From Verrucomicrobiota bacterium (lineage in GTDB: Bacteria > Verrucomicrobiota > Verrucomicrobiia > JADLBR01): a stretch of 42,635 nucleotides of DNA. Of this stretch, positions 40,771-42,635 are shown piece by piece (the stretch's first letter is position 1; every line of letters begins with the position of its first letter). Both the position numbers and the translations under genes were made by a program. Under the pieces are notes generated by a model that searched no databases, was not told the origin of the DNA, and was given only the letters and a program-made list of their open reading frames with translations. Where the stretch lies: positions 1-42,635 of the forward strand of contig JAKQKQ010000192.1 of the NCBI GenBank assembly GCA_029560585.1, written 5' to 3'.

Positions 40771-41736
40771 ATGATCGAAAGGACCCCTGCCAGAAAACCA
40801 ATGGACGCGATGCACCTTGCACCCAATGCGTCCCACTGGACCGCCGCCAACAGATTCCTTTTCCTCGTCCCGGGGGCCATCCTCGCCCTCGCCTTGACCG
40901 CGTTTCCCCTCCAGGCGGCCACGGGACCCAAACCCGGCCCGCCCGCCATCGTCACCATCAAAACGCGCGACATGACGGTCGAATTCGCCGGCGATCGCGC
41001 GTGGACCATCCATCGCATTTTCTTCAAGGGCGCGCTCGTTGCCGACAAAGTGGGTTTCTACGGAACGGTATTCGCGCCCGAGGGCGGCAAGTGGATCGGG
41101 ACGGGCCATAACGAAGGGGGCGTCGAACAGGTCGAGAATGTCGCACTCACCGTCGATGGGGAGGCGCGTCCCCTGGCCGACAAGGCCTCCTATTGCGGTC
41201 ATCGCGCGGAGATCCGGAAGCGCTCGATGATGGGACCCTTGCGGCTCGATGCCAGCTATGTCGTCACCGACGACTCCTTGCTGGAGCACCATGCCTACGA
41301 GGCCACCGCCGACACGAAGATCGGCACGCTCTACGCCTTCATGCATGCCTGGTTGCCCAGCACCACGGAATGGCTCGCCGAAAAGCCCGATGGCACGACG
41401 GCCGAAGGGAGTTTCGATAACGGCGGCGACTTCGAGCTTAAGGATGACCCGAAATGGACGGCCATCTATGACCCCAAGAGTCGGAGCGCCATGTTGGCGT
41501 GGTATCCGAAGCCATTGGTGGGCCAAGGCATCAAAACCGCCTATTGGGACAAGACCGTCTACCATAAACTCTACAATCAGATTTATTCGCATGCGCCGGT
41601 TGCTGCCGGCGCCCGGTTTGAGGCGGCCGTCATTGTACGTGGCGTCGAGACCGACCCCCCGGCCTGGAAATCTGCCGCCAGGGCACTGGCCGCCGAAACG
41701 GCGTCGGCCCACGCCCGCAACGACTTCCGCTTCTGA
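40771..41736 (+). CDS. Secreted protein of unknown function
   Basis: This 321-residue protein has an N-terminal hydrophobic segment (FLFLVPGAILALALTAFPLQA) about residues 29-49. The rest is beta-rich, for instance AIVTIKTRDMTVEFAGDRAWTI and RLDASYVVTDDSLLEHHAYEA, and reads like a beta-sandwich of galactose-mutarotase type. No catalytic motif is named. The ATG at 40771, or 40801 or 40810, could be the start. It follows the esterase gene by 81 bases. Confidence 0.68.
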   Translation: MIERTPARKPMDAMHLAPNASHWTAANRFLFLVPGAILALALTAFPLQAATGPKPGPPAIVTIKTRDMTVEFAGDRAWTIHRIFFKGALVADKVGFYGTVFAPEGGKWIGTGHNEGGVEQVENVALTVDGEARPLADKASYCGHRAEIRKRSMMGPLRLDASYVVTDDSLLEHHAYEATADTKIGTLYAFMHAWLPSTTEWLAEKPDGTTAEGSFDNGGDFELKDDPKWTAIYDPKSRSAMLAWYPKPLVGQGIKTAYWDKTVYHKLYNQIYSHAPVAAGARFEAAVIVRGVETDPPAWKSAARALAAETASAHARNDFRF

Positions 41737-41792
41737 CCAGCGGCCCCAAAATACCCGAAACTTTAGCACTACCCTGGGGTTGGACCGTCCAT

Positions 41793-42200
41793 ATGAAACC
41801 CACATTGCTCACATTCATGGCCGCAGCGCTCATGGCTTGCCCGGCGCTGGTCAACGCCCAGAACCCGACGGACAAGCCAGAGCAGAAGCGCCACATGGGC
41901 CCCGAGGAACGCCTCAAGGTCATGACCGAGAAACTCAGCCTCACCGCTGAACAGCAGGAGAAGGTCAAGGCCATCTATGAAAAGTACGGCCCCCAGATGA
42001 AGGAGTTCATGTCGAAGGGCCGCGAGAACCTCACCGAGCAGGATCGCACAAAGATGCGTGAGCTCATGAAGAGTCAGAACGACGAGATCAATGCCATCCT
42101 CACTCCGGAGCAACAGGAGAAGATGAAGGAAATGCACAAGAAGGGCCCGGGCGGCCCAAAGGGCGGCAAGCGCGACCACGGTGACGCGAGCAAAAACTGA
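41793..42200 (+). CDS. Spy/CpxP-like periplasmic protein
   Basis: This 135-residue protein has a signal peptide ending at LVNAQ (residue 23). It has two LTxxQ motifs, LSLTAEQQEKV near 50 and ILTPEQQEKM near 103, and is otherwise a charged helical protein with a Gly/Lys-rich tail. Spy/CpxP proteins are ATP-independent periplasmic chaperones or stress sensors, usually under envelope-stress control. It closes the block of secreted proteins and is followed by a clear terminator. Confidence 0.82.
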   Translation: MKPTLLTFMAAALMACPALVNAQNPTDKPEQKRHMGPEERLKVMTEKLSLTAEQQEKVKAIYEKYGPQMKEFMSKGRENLTEQDRTKMRELMKSQNDEINAILTPEQQEKMKEMHKKGPGGPKGGKRDHGDASKN

Positions 42201-42223
42201 TCTAACAATCGGAGTTTGAAAAC

Positions 42224-42262
42224 GGGGGCGGGAGGCCGAGGCCTTGTCCGCCCCCCTTTCTT
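42224..42262 (+). terminator. Rho-independent terminator
   Basis: GGGGGCGG (42224-42231) pairs with CCGCCCCC (42248-42255), followed by CTTTCTTT. It lies 24 bases after the Spy-like gene's stop. Confidence 0.75.
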
Positions 42263-42422
42263 TGGCTCTTGCGGAAAAACAGTGGTGTCCAACGGAGCGA
42301 TGACGAAATGGGTGCGGGCGCGTGGCGTCAAAGCTCTCTATTGCTCGTACACCCGGACGCCGGGGCGCACCTGTCGCAAAACGCCAGATCATCACCTGGA
42401 CGCTGGCGTCTCAGTATCAGCT

Positions 42423-42496
42423 GGGAGGGACGCCGGCCCCGGCGTCCGCGATTCACCAGCCGCGCAACGCCCGGGCCAACCCGGCCCGCGAGGCGA
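42423..42496 (+). repeat. Family C palindromic repeat, copy 4
   Basis: GGGAGGGACGCCGGCCCCGG and the following GCGTCCGCGATTCACCAGCC match 14005-14060 almost base for base. The right part diverges into GAGGCGAGCGTGTCTC. No gene is seen in 42201-42635. Confidence 0.7.
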
Positions 42497-42514
42497 GCGT
42501 GTCTCAAAACCTCT

Positions 42515-42585
42515 GAGCCGAGCCGCCTGGCACAGGCGGCCTACAAATCTTGTAGGGCATCTCTGTGAGATGCCGTGCATTGTCG
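42515..42585. repeat. Cluster of short palindromes at the window end
   Basis: Three adjacent hairpins occur: GCCGCCTGGCACAGGCGGC, CTACAAATCTTGTAG and GGCATCTCTGTGAGATGCC. Such chains resemble dispersed non-coding repeats; only one set is in this window. Confidence 0.5.
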
Positions 42586-42635
42586 GGCGCCGCACACCAT
42601 TGGACGTCCCCTCTACCAACAGATGGGCATTGATT

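Noticed and set aside
40135-41805. A leftward frame of 556 codons across two secreted-protein genes
   Set aside because: It is antisense to both and spans their gap, with no motif.

Overview
The window is about 65% G+C, densely coded and rich in predicted secreted proteins. The giant CotH/lamin-tail/autotransporter-strand protein, the GH172 (DUF2961) and DUF3604 proteins, Tat-exported TIM-barrel and FAD proteins, and many palindromic intergenic repeats together suggest an uncultured member of the Verrucomicrobiota (PVC superphylum). This is inference from gene content; no rRNA or tRNA gene is present to test it.

Layout. (1) 1-2962: repeats, a small secreted protein, and a Tat-exported sugar isomerase-like protein overlapping a PfkB sugar kinase. 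(2) 3085-11319: a sulfur amino acid region. metY and metX run rightward. On the minus strand an Rrf2 regulator precedes two PLP transsulfuration enzymes, one of them a long fungal-type cystathionine gamma-synthase. Further left on the same strand lie cysK and a zinc acyl-amidohydrolase. Three copies of one inverted-repeat motif lie at the rrf2 start and in the long cysK leader, so this looks like a local Rrf2 regulon. (3) 11413-19808: a ribbon-helix-helix protein, a Band 7 membrane protein, a SagB-type nitroreductase, an orphan hydrogenase-maturation-type protease, an LpxH-like phosphoesterase, PstS, and a pair of secreted phosphoesterases (DUF3604 and nucleotide pyrophosphatase type). (4) 19932-22894: a foreign-looking island of lower G+C. 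It has a 21-bp tandem repeat, an attI-like core with a candidate promoter, and four small promoterless genes. The genes are separated by sequences with the inverted-arm architecture of integron attC sites, and the island ends in what looks like the 3' end of a group II intron in the opposite orientation. No integrase is present, so it reads as a cluster of attC sites lacking integrase (CALIN). (5) 22895-27463: a GH172-like protein, a Tat-exported FAD oxidoreductase and a DUF4184 membrane protein. (6) 28235-42200: a rightward block of eight genes, nearly all with signal peptides. It encodes an SGNH esterase, a conserved unknown, the 1838-residue CotH protein, a TIM-barrel isomerase-like protein, a five-bladed-propeller glycosidase-like protein, an alpha/beta-hydrolase esterase, an unknown and a Spy/CpxP-like protein.

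Several families of palindromic repeats punctuate the window. Family A (about 228 bp, 4 copies) has 17-bp terminal inverted repeats and a hairpin at each end. Families B, C and D are other palindromic modules. Several copies sit exactly at the 3' ends of genes, and in three cases the repeat end itself supplies the stop codon.

The best candidates for something unusual are the integron cassette cluster with its intron relic, the Rrf2 operator set with a near-leaderless rrf2 gene, and the stop-codon-associated repeats.
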